Assembly: GCA_007127575.1 (NCBI GenBank)
Contig: SKZC01000439.1
Location: 1-14,771 of the forward strand
Direction: 5' to 3'
DNA: 14,771 bases
Origin: Gemmatimonadota bacterium
GTDB lineage: Bacteria; Gemmatimonadota; Gemmatimonadetes; Longimicrobiales; Gaopeijiaceae
A model generated the notes under the pieces. The model saw only the letters and a program-made list of their open reading frames with translations. It made no database searches and was not told the DNA's origin. Position numbers and translations under genes: made by a program. Each line of letters starts with the position of its first letter. Position 1 is the first letter of the stretch. Below, piece after piece: positions 14,043 through 14,771 of the stretch.

Positions 14043-14771
14043 CTACGAGTCTTCCTTACTCCTTTCCAGAAACCGCCTCACTCCTTCGCGGCACTCTTCC
14101 GTGAGGCGGGCCAGAGTGTTCACCTCCGCTCCTCGACCGATCCCCTCCTCGAAGGAGAGTCCGTCCAGGCCGTAGAGGAGCCGCTTGGTGAGCTGCACGG
14201 CCTGTGGCGGACGCTGAGCCAGCTCCATCGCGTACCGCAGAGCCTCTCGCTCGAGGGCCGATGCGGGAAAGGTCCGGGTCACCAGCCCCATCTCTTCGGC
14301 CCGGCCAGCCGAGATCCGTTCTCCCCGGGTCACCAGCTCGAAGGCCCGCCCCTCCGTCACCTTCCGGCGGAGGATCGTCATGACCATGGCGGGGACGAAG
14401 CCGAGATGCACTTCGGGGAATCCGAACTCGGCGTCTTCCGATGCCAGGATCCCGTCGCACGCAGCGGCCAATCCGGCGCCTCCCGCCACTGCTCTCCCCT
14501 GGACGGCGGCCAACACCGGCTTGGGGTGCCGCCGAATGGAGACGAAGAGGTGGCCCAGCGACTGGGCGTCGGCGAGGCTGGCCGCCGGGCCCTGCTCCGC
14601 CACCTTTTCCAACTCGGCCAGGTCCGCCCCGGAGCAGAAGTCCTTCCCCGCCCCCTTCAGGAGTACGACCCGGACACTCTCGTCCCGTTCCGCTTCCTCC
14701 AACCTCCCCTTCACCCCCTTCACCAGGGGGCCGCTGAGCGCGTTCCGCTTCTCGGGCCGGTTCAGGGTGAG
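14043..14771 (-). CDS. Enoyl-CoA hydratase/isomerase family protein (N-terminus beyond window)
   Basis: Crotonase superfamily member; 242 residues visible, entering the window in frame with LTLNRPEKRNALSG, so only about 10-15 residues are missing. CSGADLAEL and the GFVPAMVMTILRR stretch fit the family. Of the two hydratase glutamates only the second is present (FGFPEVHLG); the first lies in AVAGGAGLAAACD, where GGGxE is expected and Gly is found. This pattern resembles methylglutaconyl-CoA-hydratase-like and isomerase-like members rather than the short-chain hydratases in the plus-strand operon. Substrate not determinable here. The gene is followed by the small membrane protein and recQ, so it may belong to an acyl-CoA gene set to the right of the window. 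Confidence 0.9.
   Translation of the reverse strand, partial: LTLNRPEKRNALSGPLVKGVKGRLEEAERDESVRVVLLKGAGKDFCSGADLAELEKVAEQGPAASLADAQSLGHLFVSIRRHPKPVLAAVQGRAVAGGAGLAAACDGILASEDAEFGFPEVHLGFVPAMVMTILRRKVTEGRAFELVTRGERISAGRAEEMGLVTRTFPASALEREALRYAMELAQRPPQAVQLTKRLLYGLDGLSFEEGIGRGAEVNTLARLTEECREGVRRFLERSKEDS

Overview
The window is GC-rich bacterial chromosome, densely coded, with no mobile elements, CRISPR array, tRNA or rRNA that I can see. An inner-membrane lytic transglycosylase, a lipobox lipoprotein, an unextended L27 N-terminus and the gene styles are compatible with a Gram-negative lineage such as Gemmatimonadota. That assignment is an inference from style and recall, not a test.

Layout. 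(1) Positions 1-1766, minus strand: an uncharacterised lipoprotein followed by an NfeD/ClpP-class membrane serine protease that runs off the left edge. (2) A divergent intergenic region (1767-1984) with a candidate promoter and an 8-bp inverted repeat, then a TetR/FadR-like regulator (1985-2656). (3) A plus-strand fatty-acid (beta-oxidation) operon, 2817-7013: enoyl-CoA hydratase, a possible 50-residue small protein, thiolase, 3-hydroxyacyl-CoA dehydrogenase, a second enoyl-CoA hydratase and, translationally coupled at the end, an AroQ-type chorismate mutase. (4) Convergent to it, minus strand: an MltD-like transglycosylase (7026-8090), a 354-bp gap, then rpmA, rplU and rng (8445-10762) in the usual ribosomal protein/RNase order, with a recognisable promoter before rplU and a structured leader before rng. 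(5) Minus strand, read from the right edge: a partial crotonase, a small two-helix membrane protein, a RecQ helicase and an acyl-CoA dehydrogenase (ending at 10928) with a good intrinsic terminator.

The regulator plus hydratase, dehydrogenase and thiolase make three of the four beta-oxidation steps. The missing first step, acyl-CoA dehydrogenase, is encoded 4 kb away on the other strand, probably with separate control. The TetR protein has a FadR/KstR2-like ligand domain and is the natural candidate to repress the operon in response to an acyl-CoA.

I did not find a clear novel multi-gene system. The points most worth a second look are the rng leader with mutually exclusive pairings, the chorismate mutase with an Arg-to-Gln change in its active site tied to a beta-oxidation operon, the possible small gene between hydratase and thiolase, and the small acidic-tailed membrane protein beside recQ.
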